A DNA stretch of 33,491 bases from Acidaminococcus sp050873445 (GCF_050873445.1 NZ_JBNMIU010000018.1:1-33491); one strand, 5' to 3'. Positions 1-8,389 are shown, counted from the stretch's first letter. Made by a program: numbers and translations. The notes: generated from the letters alone by a model not told the origin.

Positions 1-173
1 AGCATTACGCCTACTCCCATTCGGGAACCCAGCCTATATCCTTCACGAGTTGCTCTATTAATATTATAACAAAAATACAAAAAAGTACAACCACAGCATA
101 TTGACCTTATTAATCTATATATTGTGGTTTTGCTAAATATTGTATCTATCCATAAAAAGGAGATGGATTTTTT
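1..173. other. AT-rich region upstream of the integrase
   Basis: This stretch is clearly richer in A+T than the rest of the window. It contains a 7-bp inverted repeat, AACCACA at 89-95 and TGTGGTT at 123-129, and a TTGACC at 101-106 with no well-spaced -10 partner. An attachment site or integrase promoter could lie here, but no duplicated att core can be shown from this window alone. Confidence 0.35.
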
Positions 174-1241
174 ATGGATTACCATTTCAGCTATCGTACC
201 AAAAACGACTCTGTGTGCCTGATCTTGTCGTACAAGGTCGGCAAAAAGTGGCGGCAGAAGACCCGCCAGGGATTTAAAACGCAAAGAGAAGCCAGACAGC
301 ACCAAGATGAGCTGCTGGAAGAGGTCAAGCAATCAGAGGGCCTAACTACAGACGTCCGGCTGAAAGGCATGACCCTTCGGCAATTCTTTGGCATTTATTA
401 CCGGGACAAAAAGGATTTCTTATCCTATAACACCCTGATGAATTACAGGAACTCCATCGAGTCGCTGAGTGCTGTAGCCGACATTCCCCTGCGTGAACTG
501 ACTACTGCCGCCATTTTGAACGCGCTCCTGGCTCTGGAAGTCGCAGCAGGCACGAAAAAAGCCAAGCTCCGGTGCGTCTCCCCCGTTTTGGAGTACGCCG
601 TAAAGGTCTACAAGATCATGGCGGTCAATCCAGCCCGGGGCATCACCATCAGGGAAGAACGTGGCCCTAAGATCATCCGGGCCTTTACACGGGCGGAGCT
701 GTCTAAGCTCATAACTTTATTGGAGCATAAGCCCCTCTGCCGTTTGGTGGCCATCCTGGCCGCCAACACCGGTATGAGGTTTGGCGAAATAGCCGGGCTC
801 CCCTGGAACGCCATTAACTGGACGGAGCAAACCATCACCATCAAGCAGCAGTATGCCAGAATCGGCCCCGGGAAGATGGGGGTTACCCCTTGTAAGACCA
901 GAAACAGTAATCGGACCATCCCCGCATCTCCCGCCGTCCTGAAGGCCCTGGCCGACTGGAGGCAGTCCCAGCCCCTCAATCTGTCCGGCACCGTCTTCCC
1001 TTTGAACCAAATGCAAAATGTCCACGTCAAGCTCAACCGGATCATCCGAAGTCATTTTCCAGGCCGTTCCGTACACGCTCTCCGGCATACCTTTGCCACC
1101 CTCCTGCTCTCCGAAACCGGAGACATCAACCTAGTAGCCCATATCCTGGGCGATACTGTGACTACTGTTTCCGCAGTCTACGTCAATTACACAGCCGATA
1201 TCCGACAGAGGGCGGCAGAAGCTATGGCCGGTTTGTATTAA
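174..1241 (+). CDS. Tyrosine recombinase / phage-type integrase
   Basis: A 355-residue site-specific recombinase. The order is an N-terminal arm-binding region (about 1-60), a SAM-like core-binding domain (about 65-130) and a C-terminal catalytic domain (about 170-355). Catalytic residues visible are R202 (in TGMRFGE), K241, H301 and R304 (HALRH), and a nucleophile at Y336, with Y339 as an alternative. The box-III position that is normally His (LGH) is Asp here (LGD, residue 327), so activity may be altered. The ATG at 174 follows AAAAGGAGAT. It is the only plus-strand gene recognised and lies next to the end of the glycolytic operon. No excisionase, phage or conjugation gene is visible, so it is either the edge of an element extending left of the window or a remnant. 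Confidence 0.92.
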   Translation: MDYHFSYRTKNDSVCLILSYKVGKKWRQKTRQGFKTQREARQHQDELLEEVKQSEGLTTDVRLKGMTLRQFFGIYYRDKKDFLSYNTLMNYRNSIESLSAVADIPLRELTTAAILNALLALEVAAGTKKAKLRCVSPVLEYAVKVYKIMAVNPARGITIREERGPKIIRAFTRAELSKLITLLEHKPLCRLVAILAANTGMRFGEIAGLPWNAINWTEQTITIKQQYARIGPGKMGVTPCKTRNSNRTIPASPAVLKALADWRQSQPLNLSGTVFPLNQMQNVHVKLNRIIRSHFPGRSVHALRHTFATLLLSETGDINLVAHILGDTVTTVSAVYVNYTADIRQRAAEAMAGLY

Positions 1242-1261
1242 AATTTTTGCCGTTTAAAGCA

Positions 1262-1295
1262 AAAAGCCCGTAACCACAAGGGTTACGGGACTTTT
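1262..1295. terminator. Bidirectional rho-independent terminator between integrase and eno
   Basis: A perfect 9-bp stem, CCCGTAACC (1267-1275) with GGTTACGGG (1281-1289), has a 5-nt loop. It is flanked by an A-run on the left and CTTTT on the right, so it can end transcription of both the plus-strand integrase and the minus-strand glycolytic operon, whose eno stop lies 11 nt away. Confidence 0.9.
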
Positions 1296-1300
1296 ATTTA

Positions 1301-2584
1301 TTATTTAATATTGTAGAATACCTTCATGCCATTGTACTGTGCAGCGGCACCCAGATCTTCTTCGATTCGCAGCAGCTGATTGTACTTGGCTACCCGATCA
1401 GTCCGGCAGGGAGCCCCGGATTTAATCTGACCGGCGTTGGTACCTACCACCACATCGGCAATAGTCGTATCTTCCGTTTCACCACTCCGGTGGGAAACGA
1501 TGGCAGTGTAACCAGCCCGTTTGGCCATTTCGATGGCGTCCAGGGTTTCGGTCAGGGTACCGATCTGGTTCAGTTTGATCAGGATGGCATTGGCCACGCC
1601 CTGTTCAATTCCCTTCTGCAGCCGTTCCACATTGGTGACGAACAGGTCATCGCCCACCAGCTGGACTTTCTTGCCCAGAGCATCGGTCAGTTTCTTCCAG
1701 CCATCCCAGTCATCTTCGGCCAGGCCGTCTTCAATGGAAACGATGGGGTATTTTTCACACAGGGAAGCATACCATGCTACCATTTCGTCAGCAGTCTTGA
1801 CCACACCTTCCCCTTTCAGGTTGTATTTGCCGTCTTCGAACAGCTCGCTGGCAGCGGTATCGATGGCCAGACGAACTTGTTCACCGGGTTTATAGCCGGC
1901 TTTTTCGATGGCTTCCACGATGACCTGCAGGGCTTCTTCATTGCTTTCCAGGTTGGGAGCGAAACCGCCTTCATCACCTACAGCCGTAGCCAGACCCTTG
2001 CCCTTCAGCACTTTCTTCAGTGCCTGGTAGATCTCGGCATTGATGCGCAGGGCTTCGGCAAAGCTGTCAGCGCCTACGGGCATGATCATGAATTCCTGGA
2101 TATCCACGTTATTATCTGCATGGGCACCGCCGTTCAGGATGTTCATCATGGGTACGGGCAGTTCCTTGGCGTTGACGCCGCCCAGATACTGGTACAGGGG
2201 CAGACCCACGGACAGGGCGGCAGCCTTGGCCACAGCCAAAGATACACCCAGGATGGCGTTGGCACCCAGTTTGCCCTTGTTGGGGGTACCATCCAGCCGG
2301 ATCATGGCCTGGTCGATTTCCACCTGACGGGTGGGATCCAGCCCAATAATCACATCAGCGATGGCTTCGTTGACATTTTCTACAGCTTTGGCAACACCTT
2401 TGCCGCCAAAACGGTCTTTGTCCCCGTCCCGCAGTTCCACGGCCTCATGGACGCCGGTGGAAGCACCGGAAGGAACGGCAGCACGGCCAACAGTGCCGTC
2501 ATCCAGCAGGACATCCACTTCCACAGTGGGATTGCCCCGGGAATCCAGGATTTCTCTTGCACAAACATTTTCAATGATTGGCAT
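1301..2584 (-). CDS. eno: Enolase (phosphopyruvate hydratase)
   Basis: Converts 2-phosphoglycerate to phosphoenolpyruvate in the cytoplasm. The 427-residue protein has the full family length. Visible marks are the N-terminal AREILDSRGNPTVEVDV, the GDEGGFAPN segment, metal-site regions SIEDGLAEDDW and VGDDLFVTN, the catalytic Lys in ILIKLNQIGT, and the signature SHRSGETEDTTIADVVVGT. The ATG at 2584 was chosen because GAGGTG lies just upstream. A GTG at 2593 would overlap that ribosome binding site. It is the last gene of the glycolytic operon, 39 nt after gpmI. Confidence 0.98.
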   Translation of the reverse strand: MPIIENVCAREILDSRGNPTVEVDVLLDDGTVGRAAVPSGASTGVHEAVELRDGDKDRFGGKGVAKAVENVNEAIADVIIGLDPTRQVEIDQAMIRLDGTPNKGKLGANAILGVSLAVAKAAALSVGLPLYQYLGGVNAKELPVPMMNILNGGAHADNNVDIQEFMIMPVGADSFAEALRINAEIYQALKKVLKGKGLATAVGDEGGFAPNLESNEEALQVIVEAIEKAGYKPGEQVRLAIDTAASELFEDGKYNLKGEGVVKTADEMVAWYASLCEKYPIVSIEDGLAEDDWDGWKKLTDALGKKVQLVGDDLFVTNVERLQKGIEQGVANAILIKLNQIGTLTETLDAIEMAKRAGYTAIVSHRSGETEDTTIADVVVGTNAGQIKSGAPCRTDRVAKYNQLLRIEEDLGAAAQYNGMKVFYNIK

Positions 2585-2623
2585 TGTAATCACCTCGTAT
2601 TTATATTTGAAAACAGACGAAAC

Positions 2624-4150
2624 TTATTTCACCAGCAATGAATGACCGGTCATAGTCTCTGGTTCCGGCAGTTCCAGCAAATCCAGCAGAGTGGGCGAAA
2701 TATCAGACAGACCGCCGTTTTCCACCTTCATCTCAGGATCTGCCCCTGCCACCAGGAACGGTACCGGATTGGTGGTATGACTGGTCATGGGTGCATGGGA
2801 CACCGGGTCTTCCATTTCTTCCAGATTCCCATGATCCGCCGTGATGCACACGGCTCCACCTTTCTTCAGGACGGTATCCACCAGGCTGCCCACACATTCA
2901 TCCACGGCCTCGAGTGCCGCAACAGCTGCCTTCAGGCTGCCCGTATGGCCCACCATGTCCGGATTGGCAAAGTTCAGGATCACCAGATCGTACAGGTCCT
3001 TCTGCAGAGCCTCCTGGAGTTTTTCCGTCACGATATAGGCACTCATCTCTGGCTGCAGATCATAGGTAGCCACTTTCGGAGAGGGTACCAAAATCCGGTC
3101 TTCGCCGGGGAAGGGCTGTTCTCGTCCTCCGTTGAAGAAAAACGTCACATGGGCGTATTTTTCCGTTTCCGCAATGTGCAGCTGACGCAAACCGGCCTTG
3201 GAGACCACTTCTGCCAGGGTATCCCTGATTTCTTCCGGCGGGAAGGCCACTGCAGCCTGAATGGTCTTTTCGTATTCTGTCATGCAGACGAAATGCACCG
3301 GCAAGGCACCGGCCGTCCGTCCGAATCCGGCAAAATCCGTATCCGTAAAGGCATGGGTCAGTTCCCGTGCCCGGTCAGGGCGGAAGTTGAAGAAGATCAT
3401 ACTGTCCCCGGCTTCCACCCTGCCGTCCGCACCTTCCACCCGAAAAGGCATCACGAATTCATCGGTCTGGTCCGCCGCATAAGCGGCCTCCAGTCCGGCT
3501 TCCGGCGTGCCTGCGGAGAGACTTTCGCCCCCGGTCATCGCATCAAAGGTTTTCTGGATCCGTTCCCACCGTTTATCCCGGTCCATGGCATAATACCGGC
3601 CGGAAACAGTAACGATCCGGCCTATCCCCAGTTCCCTGCAGGCTTTTTCCACCTGCTGCAGATAGGGCAGTGCACTCTTGGGAGGGGTATCCCGTCCATC
3701 CAGGAACGCATGGATACACACATCCCTGACATCCAGTTTCTTGGCCATAGCCAGCAGACCCAGCAGATGATCAATGTGGCTGTGTACGCCGCCATCGCTC
3801 AAAAGACCCAGCAGATGGAGTTTTTTGCCCCCATCCCGAGCCTGTTCCATGGCTTTGATCAGGACAGGGTTCGTTTCCAGGCTGCCATCCTTCACTGCCC
3901 GACTGATCCGGGTCAGACTCTGGTAGATGATACGGCCGGAACCGATGGACAGATGGCCCACTTCCGAGTTACCCATCTGTCCATCCGGAAGGCCCACTGC
4001 TTCCCCGCTGCATTGCAGCTGAGCATGGGGATACCGGTTGAAATAATAGTCCAGATGCGGGGTCCGGGCACGGGTTACCGCATTGGTGGGCGAAGCGGGG
4101 GCAATCCCCCACCCGTCCAGAATCATCAGCACTACAGGTTTTTTCTTCAT
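2624..4150 (-). CDS. gpmI: 2,3-bisphosphoglycerate-independent phosphoglycerate mutase
   Basis: Interconverts 3- and 2-phosphoglycerate; a two-manganese enzyme of the alkaline phosphatase superfamily. The protein is 508 residues, the usual length. The N-terminal LMILDGWG carries a metal-binding Asp, the phosphoserine nucleophile is S62 in NSEVGH, and TADHGN is a C-terminal metal site. The ATG at 4150 is preceded by GAGG at 7-nt spacing, which overlaps the stop of the upstream pgk-tpiA gene (9 nt between stop and start). A GTG 6 nt further up is too close to that site. Third or fourth step of the operon's pathway segment, between the PGK/TIM fusion and enolase. Confidence 0.97.
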   Translation of the reverse strand: MKKKPVVLMILDGWGIAPASPTNAVTRARTPHLDYYFNRYPHAQLQCSGEAVGLPDGQMGNSEVGHLSIGSGRIIYQSLTRISRAVKDGSLETNPVLIKAMEQARDGGKKLHLLGLLSDGGVHSHIDHLLGLLAMAKKLDVRDVCIHAFLDGRDTPPKSALPYLQQVEKACRELGIGRIVTVSGRYYAMDRDKRWERIQKTFDAMTGGESLSAGTPEAGLEAAYAADQTDEFVMPFRVEGADGRVEAGDSMIFFNFRPDRARELTHAFTDTDFAGFGRTAGALPVHFVCMTEYEKTIQAAVAFPPEEIRDTLAEVVSKAGLRQLHIAETEKYAHVTFFFNGGREQPFPGEDRILVPSPKVATYDLQPEMSAYIVTEKLQEALQKDLYDLVILNFANPDMVGHTGSLKAAVAALEAVDECVGSLVDTVLKKGGAVCITADHGNLEEMEDPVSHAPMTSHTTNPVPFLVAGADPEMKVENGGLSDISPTLLDLLELPEPETMTGHSLLVK

Positions 4151-4159
4151 CAGCACGCC

Positions 4160-6085
4160 TCAGAACGTATTGGCAATGGCGCTGAATTCAGCAGCATCCA
4201 AGCTGGCTCCGCCCACCAGGACACCGTCTATGCCTTCCACATGGAAGCTGTGAGCGTTTTCGCTGGTCACGCTGCCGCCGTACAGGATGCGTACCCGGCG
4301 GGCCGCTTCCTTACCGAATTTGTCTTCCACAGCCTTGCGGATCACCTCAGCAGCCGCCACGGCGTCCTTCACTTCGGCGCTCTTGCCGGTACCGATAGCC
4401 CAGATGGGTTCATAGGCAACCAGCAGATGTTCGATCTGTTTGTCGTCCAGTACATCCAGTACCGGTTTCAGCTGGCTCAGGATTTTATCTTTCGCAGCAC
4501 CTTTTTCATGTTCTTCCGCATTTTCGCCTACGCACAGCACTGGATCCAGTTCATTCCGGTAAGCAGCCTGGACTTTCTTCACTACGATTTCGTCGGTATC
4601 GCCGAACAGCTGACGCCGTTCGCTGTGGCCCACGATGACGTAACGGGACCCGATTTCAGCGATCATGGGGCCGGATACAGCACCGGTGTAAGCGCCTTCA
4701 TCCTCGTAGAACAGATCCTGTGCCCCATAGCCGATACCATCTTCGTCCACCATGGCAGCAACGCTTTCCAGAGCAGTGAAGGGCGGGAACAGTACGATTT
4801 CAGCCTGGGCCATTTCCGTATTGTGTGCAATCTGATGAGCCAGTTCCATGGCTTCTTCCACCGTCTTGTGGCATTTCCAGTTGCCGGCCACCACAGGGGT
4901 CCGCAGATCATCCAGAGCAGCCACGCCGGGCAGTACTTTCCCTTCCAGGTATTCCAGGGAAGCACCGCCGCCGGTGGATACATGGCTCATTTTCTCACCC
5001 AGTCCCATTTGTTTCACTGCAGCCGCACTGTCACCACCGCCTACGATGGTAATACCGTCAGACTCGGCCATCGCTTCGGCTACCTTGCGGGTACCGGCTG
5101 CGAAGTTGGGCATTTCGAACACGCCCATAGGACCGTTCCACACAATGGTCTTCATGCCGGCCAGGGTTTCCGCATACAGACCAGCGGTCTTGGGACCGAT
5201 ATCCAGGGCCATATATTCCGGGTTCAAATGATCCAGATCTTCCGCTTCATGATCCGCATCGTTGTCGAACTTGGAAGCCATCACCAGATCAACAGGCAGC
5301 AGCATCTTTGTCTTCTGTTCCGAGGCTTCGGCCAGCAAATCCCTGGCGATGCTGATGCTTTCCTGTTCCACCAGGGATTTGCCCAGGTTGTAGCCCTTGG
5401 CCGCCAGGAACGTATTGGCCATGCCGCCGCCGATCAGGATCACATCTGCTTTCTTGATCAGGCTACGGATAACAGCGATCTTATCGGCTACTTTGGCGCC
5501 GCCGATAATCGCAGCAAACGGGTGCTGGGGATTATCCACAGCGTTGCCCAGATAGGCGATTTCCTTTTCCAGCAGGAACCCGGCCACAGCGGGCAGATAA
5601 TGGGTCACCCCTTCTACAGAAGCATGAGCCCGGTGGGACACACCGAAGCCGTCGTTCACATATACATCCGCCAGAGCAGCCAGTTCCTGGGAGAATTTCG
5701 GATCGTCCTTCTCTTCTTCCGGATGGAACCGCAGATTCTCCAGCATGAGGATATCCCCGTTCCGCAGATTCTCAGCCGCTTCTTTGGCTGCTTTACCCAC
5801 ACAGTCCGGGCAGAACTGCACTGGACGATGGACCAGCTTGCTCAGGGCTTCTGCCATCGGTTTCAGGCTATACTTGGCATTGACCTTACCCTTTGGACGG
5901 CCCAGGTGCGCCATCAGGATGACAGCAGCGCCCTGGTCCAGCAGGTAATGAAGGGTGGGCAGAGAGGCTTCGATACGGGTAGAATCCGTGATTTCCCCTT
6001 TGTCGTTCATAGGTACATTGTAGTCCACCCGGACCAGTACCCGTTTCCCTGTCAGTGAAATATCTTTGATGGTCTTCTTATCCAT
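4160..6085 (-). CDS. pgk-tpiA: Fused phosphoglycerate kinase - triosephosphate isomerase
   Basis: One uninterrupted frame of 641 residues joins two glycolytic enzymes. Residues 1 to about 392 are phosphoglycerate kinase (RVDYNVP, HLGRPKG, GGAKVADKI, WNGPMGVFE, GGGDSAAAV). From R395 onward the protein is a complete triosephosphate isomerase with K404 (AGNWKC), H487 (VGHSERR), E559 (AYEPIWAIGTG) and GGSVTSENA. The linker is very short and there is no stop or frameshift at the join. The ATG at 6085 matches the usual PGK start, but its SD (AAGG) is weak. A GTG at 6100 has a better-spaced AGGAG and would add five residues. It lies 30 nt after gap. The same fusion order is known from Thermotoga maritima. 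Confidence 0.95.
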   Translation of the reverse strand: MDKKTIKDISLTGKRVLVRVDYNVPMNDKGEITDSTRIEASLPTLHYLLDQGAAVILMAHLGRPKGKVNAKYSLKPMAEALSKLVHRPVQFCPDCVGKAAKEAAENLRNGDILMLENLRFHPEEEKDDPKFSQELAALADVYVNDGFGVSHRAHASVEGVTHYLPAVAGFLLEKEIAYLGNAVDNPQHPFAAIIGGAKVADKIAVIRSLIKKADVILIGGGMANTFLAAKGYNLGKSLVEQESISIARDLLAEASEQKTKMLLPVDLVMASKFDNDADHEAEDLDHLNPEYMALDIGPKTAGLYAETLAGMKTIVWNGPMGVFEMPNFAAGTRKVAEAMAESDGITIVGGGDSAAAVKQMGLGEKMSHVSTGGGASLEYLEGKVLPGVAALDDLRTPVVAGNWKCHKTVEEAMELAHQIAHNTEMAQAEIVLFPPFTALESVAAMVDEDGIGYGAQDLFYEDEGAYTGAVSGPMIAEIGSRYVIVGHSERRQLFGDTDEIVVKKVQAAYRNELDPVLCVGENAEEHEKGAAKDKILSQLKPVLDVLDDKQIEHLLVAYEPIWAIGTGKSAEVKDAVAAAEVIRKAVEDKFGKEAARRVRILYGGSVTSENAHSFHVEGIDGVLVGGASLDAAEFSAIANTF

Positions 6086-6115
6086 AATAAAACCTTGCAC
6101 CCACCTTTCTCCTGA

Positions 6116-7120
6116 TTAGAGACCCTTAGAAGCCACGAACACAGCCATGTCAACCATCCGGTTGGAATAGCCCCATTCATTATCGTACCAGGAAACTACT
6201 TTGGCCATACGAGGTCCTACCATCATCGTGGACAAGCCATCCACAATGGAGCTCAACGGGCAGCCGCTGTAGTCGCAGGAAACCAGAGGCAGTTCATTAT
6301 AGCCCAGGATCCCTTTCATGGTGGTTTCAGAAGCTACGCGCATGGCTTCGTTGATTTCTTCCTTCGTGGTATCTTTCTTCAGGTTCACGACCAGGTCGGT
6401 CAGGGACACATCCGGAGTCGGGACACGGATGGCCATGCCCTTCAGTTTTCCCTGCAGTTCCGGCAGTACCAGACCAATGGCTTTGGCAGCCCCAGTCGTG
6501 GTGGGGATGATGGAGCAGGCACCGGCACGGGCACGACGCAGGTCTTTATGGGCAGCGTCCAGGATCTTCTGGTCATTGGTATAGGAATGAACGGTGGTCA
6601 TCATGCCGTCCACAATGCCGAAGTTGTCTTGCAGCACCTTGGTGAAAGGAGCCAGGCAGTTGGTGGTGCAGGAAGCGTTGGAAATGATGTTGTGGTGTTT
6701 GGGATCGTACTTGTCATCATTGACGCCCAGGACCATGGTAATATCTTCGCCCTTGGCCGGAGCAGCGATAATTACTTTCTTAGCGCCGTTGTCCAGATGA
6801 GGCTGTACCGTTTCCCGAGTCTTGAATTTACCAGTGGTCTCCATGACTACATCCACGCCCATATCACCCCAGGGAATTTCAGCCGGGCTGTTAAAACGGG
6901 TGAATTTGATGGCCTTGTCACCTACATGCATGATATCGCCATCCACAGAGATATCTTCATCGAAAGTACCGTGGATGGAATCATACTTCAACAGATGGGC
7001 ATAGGTATCGATGCCGGAACGGGCATTGACTGCTACGACTTCCACTTCCGGATTCTTCACCGCAATCCGCAGAACGCAGCGACCAATACGACCAAACCCA
7101 TTGATACCGATTTTTACCAT
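6116..7120 (-). CDS. gap: Glyceraldehyde-3-phosphate dehydrogenase, type I
   Basis: Oxidises glyceraldehyde 3-phosphate to 1,3-bisphosphoglycerate. The protein is 334 residues, the usual length, with the Rossmann start INGFGRIG, catalytic C151 in SNASCTTNC and H178. Residues that favour NAD in classic glycolytic enzymes are changed: the Asp after Asn32 is Ala33 (VNARSG) and the usual Leu-Pro pair is Ala189-Ala190 (LDAAHKD). NADP or mixed coenzyme use is therefore likely (inferred). The ATG at 7120 lies 9 nt from AGGAGG. An earlier ATG only 1 nt from the SD opens a four-codon frame. An upstream extension to 7312 is open but overlaps cggR and is not family-like. Confidence 0.97.
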   Translation of the reverse strand: MVKIGINGFGRIGRCVLRIAVKNPEVEVVAVNARSGIDTYAHLLKYDSIHGTFDEDISVDGDIMHVGDKAIKFTRFNSPAEIPWGDMGVDVVMETTGKFKTRETVQPHLDNGAKKVIIAAPAKGEDITMVLGVNDDKYDPKHHNIISNASCTTNCLAPFTKVLQDNFGIVDGMMTTVHSYTNDQKILDAAHKDLRRARAGACSIIPTTTGAAKAIGLVLPELQGKLKGMAIRVPTPDVSLTDLVVNLKKDTTKEEINEAMRVASETTMKGILGYNELPLVSCDYSGCPLSSIVDGLSTMMVGPRMAKVVSWYDNEWGYSNRMVDMAVFVASKGL

Positions 7121-7136
7121 TTTACCATTCCTCCTA
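7113..7136 (-). promoter_or_regulatory. gap ribosome binding site with duplicated start region
   Basis: On the minus strand AGGAGG (7131-7136) is followed by A and then two tandem copies of ATGGTAAA (7121-7128 and 7113-7120). Only the second copy opens the GAPDH frame. The first reads Met-Val-Lys-Trp-stop. Confidence 0.8.
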
Positions 7137-7142
7137 AAAATT

Positions 7143-8207
7143 TTATACAGTGTGACGATTTCCGTCCTGTAAACAACGTATGATTTCTCTGGCAGCAGCC
7201 TCATCGGTGACCAGGATGTCATCCTGACTGCTGCGCAGTACGGAAAGGATGGCACGCCCTTTGGAGTGTCCCCCTCCGATGCCCATGACCGTGTGGATCG
7301 TTTCCAGATCATTCACCATGAGCCCCAGGGTATCGGTGCTGTGCACCACGTGTCCATTGATGTCGAAGTACTGGCCCAGGGCTTCGCCGATGGCACCCCT
7401 GTCTTCCAGCTCTTTGATCAGTTCGGGTCCCACGCCCCGTTTTTTTGCCATCACCTGGGCCTGGCCCATGCCATGGACCAGGATGTCCGCGCTTTTGATG
7501 GTTTCCACCACCTGCTTCACCCGAGCATCTTCCTCCAGGATCTTGCGCAGCACATCTTCGCTGACGCTGTCGGGTACGTACAGCTGCAGGTACCGGGTCT
7601 TCAGCCGGCCGGCTAACACCGTCGCAATGGTATTGGCCTGCAGTTCCATCCGGTCCCCCAGGCCGCCCCGGGCTGGCACCACTACCGTTTCCGGTTCATT
7701 GCCGTAGGTATTCTGGGCCATGGCCGCCACGGTTGTACCACCGGTAACCGCCACGATGTGGGATTTGTGATCGCTCAACAAATGCAATAAAATACCGGCT
7801 GCCACCCGTCCGATTTCCCGGGTAACTACCTGATCCTGATCCGCATTCCCGGGCAGCACCACCACTTTTTTCAAATGGAGTTTCTCCTCCAGGACGGATT
7901 CCAGGCTGGAAAGTTTCTGCAGCCGGTTCACATAATCCCGGAGTTCCTGGAGCAGTACAGTCCCCTCATCGGTAATGCTCATCCCCGTGAGCGTAAAGTC
8001 CAGCAGTCCCGCTTCCTTCAGAAAATCCACATGGGAGCGGAGGATCCGTTCGCTGAGCCCCAGCTTCTTAGCCAGGGTCCGGCGCCCGATAGGCTGGTCA
8101 TGGCTGATCTGGCGCAGCACCTTATAGCGCTCCGTCAAAAGCTCCACCATTTCCGGAACCAGTTTGTTCTGTAAGTTGATGATCTGATCCAAGCTGATGT
8201 TGCACAT
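7143..8207 (-). CDS. cggR: Central glycolytic genes regulator, SorC/DeoR-type repressor
   Basis: A 354-residue transcription factor. The N-terminal part (about 25-90) holds a helix-turn-helix (GRRTLAKKLGLSERILRSHV). The C-terminal part is a sugar-phosphate-binding domain of the SorC family with VTGGTTVAAMAQ and a late GGGHSKGRAI segment. In Bacillus the homologue represses the gapA operon and is relieved by fructose 1,6-bisphosphate. Here it is the first gene of the same operon, 22 nt before gap, as in other Firmicutes. The ATG at 8207 follows GAGGG at 5-nt spacing. A repeated GGGACA in its leader is a likely self-operator. Confidence 0.94.
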   Translation of the reverse strand: MCNISLDQIINLQNKLVPEMVELLTERYKVLRQISHDQPIGRRTLAKKLGLSERILRSHVDFLKEAGLLDFTLTGMSITDEGTVLLQELRDYVNRLQKLSSLESVLEEKLHLKKVVVLPGNADQDQVVTREIGRVAAGILLHLLSDHKSHIVAVTGGTTVAAMAQNTYGNEPETVVVPARGGLGDRMELQANTIATVLAGRLKTRYLQLYVPDSVSEDVLRKILEEDARVKQVVETIKSADILVHGMGQAQVMAKKRGVGPELIKELEDRGAIGEALGQYFDINGHVVHSTDTLGLMVNDLETIHTVMGIGGGHSKGRAILSVLRSSQDDILVTDEAAAREIIRCLQDGNRHTV

Positions 8208-8210
8208 TTT

Positions 8211-8236
8211 GTCCCTCGTGGTACTTTTTATGTCCC
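8211..8236 (-). promoter_or_regulatory. Putative CggR operator (direct repeat)
   Basis: Two copies of GGGACA lie 21 bp apart on the minus strand (GGGAC at 8232-8236 and 8211-8215), between the promoter and the cggR start; the second overlaps the ribosome binding site. The Bacillus CggR operator is two CGGGAC-N6-TGTC units with a 20-bp period downstream of the transcription start. Spacing and place agree; the TGTC half is poorly kept. Confidence 0.5.
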
Positions 8237-8266
8237 ACCCTGTTCGAAAAAAAATAAATTGTCTTA

Positions 8267-8303
8267 CGACTCCATTATAACATACTTATGGAAAAAAGGA
8301 AGG
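8267..8303 (-). promoter_or_regulatory. Promoter of the cggR glycolytic operon
   Basis: A perfect TATAAT (minus strand, 8274-8279) is preceded by an extended -10 TG (TGTTATAAT, to 8282). The -35 region is weak and pyrimidine-rich. Transcription would start near 8267, about 60 nt before the cggR ATG. Confidence 0.75.
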
Positions 8304-8321
8304 GAAAAGGAAAAAATGAGG

Positions 8322-8368
8322 AAAATTTTAAAGGAGAGGATCTTTCCCCAGGGACAGCTCCTCTCCTT
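8322..8368 (-). terminator. Terminator after nadC
   Basis: On the minus strand a perfect 10-bp stem AAGGAGAGGA / TCCTCTCCTT (8359-8368 with 8331-8340) encloses an 18-nt loop and is followed by TAAAATTTT and further T-runs. It ends the nadABC operon and insulates it from the cggR promoter. Confidence 0.8.
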
Positions 8369-8389
8369 CAGCTCATGGTTCATGACCCT

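Noticed and set aside
11..58. Minus-strand frame ending at 11 that could be the 3' end of a gene hit by integration
   Set aside because: Only about 16 codons are open and no start or family could be recognised. The sequence left of the window is needed.
2642..6058. A plus-strand open frame of more than 1100 codons opposite gpmI and pgk-tpiA
   Set aside because: It is antisense to two certain enzymes, resembles no protein family, and arises because strong codon bias on the minus strand avoids antisense stops. The same holds for long plus-strand frames opposite nadB (9018-11066), glmS (11945-13789) and eno (1490-2641).
7121..7312. N-terminal extension of GAPDH
   Set aside because: It overlaps cggR, has no family similarity, and a strong SD marks the start at 7120.
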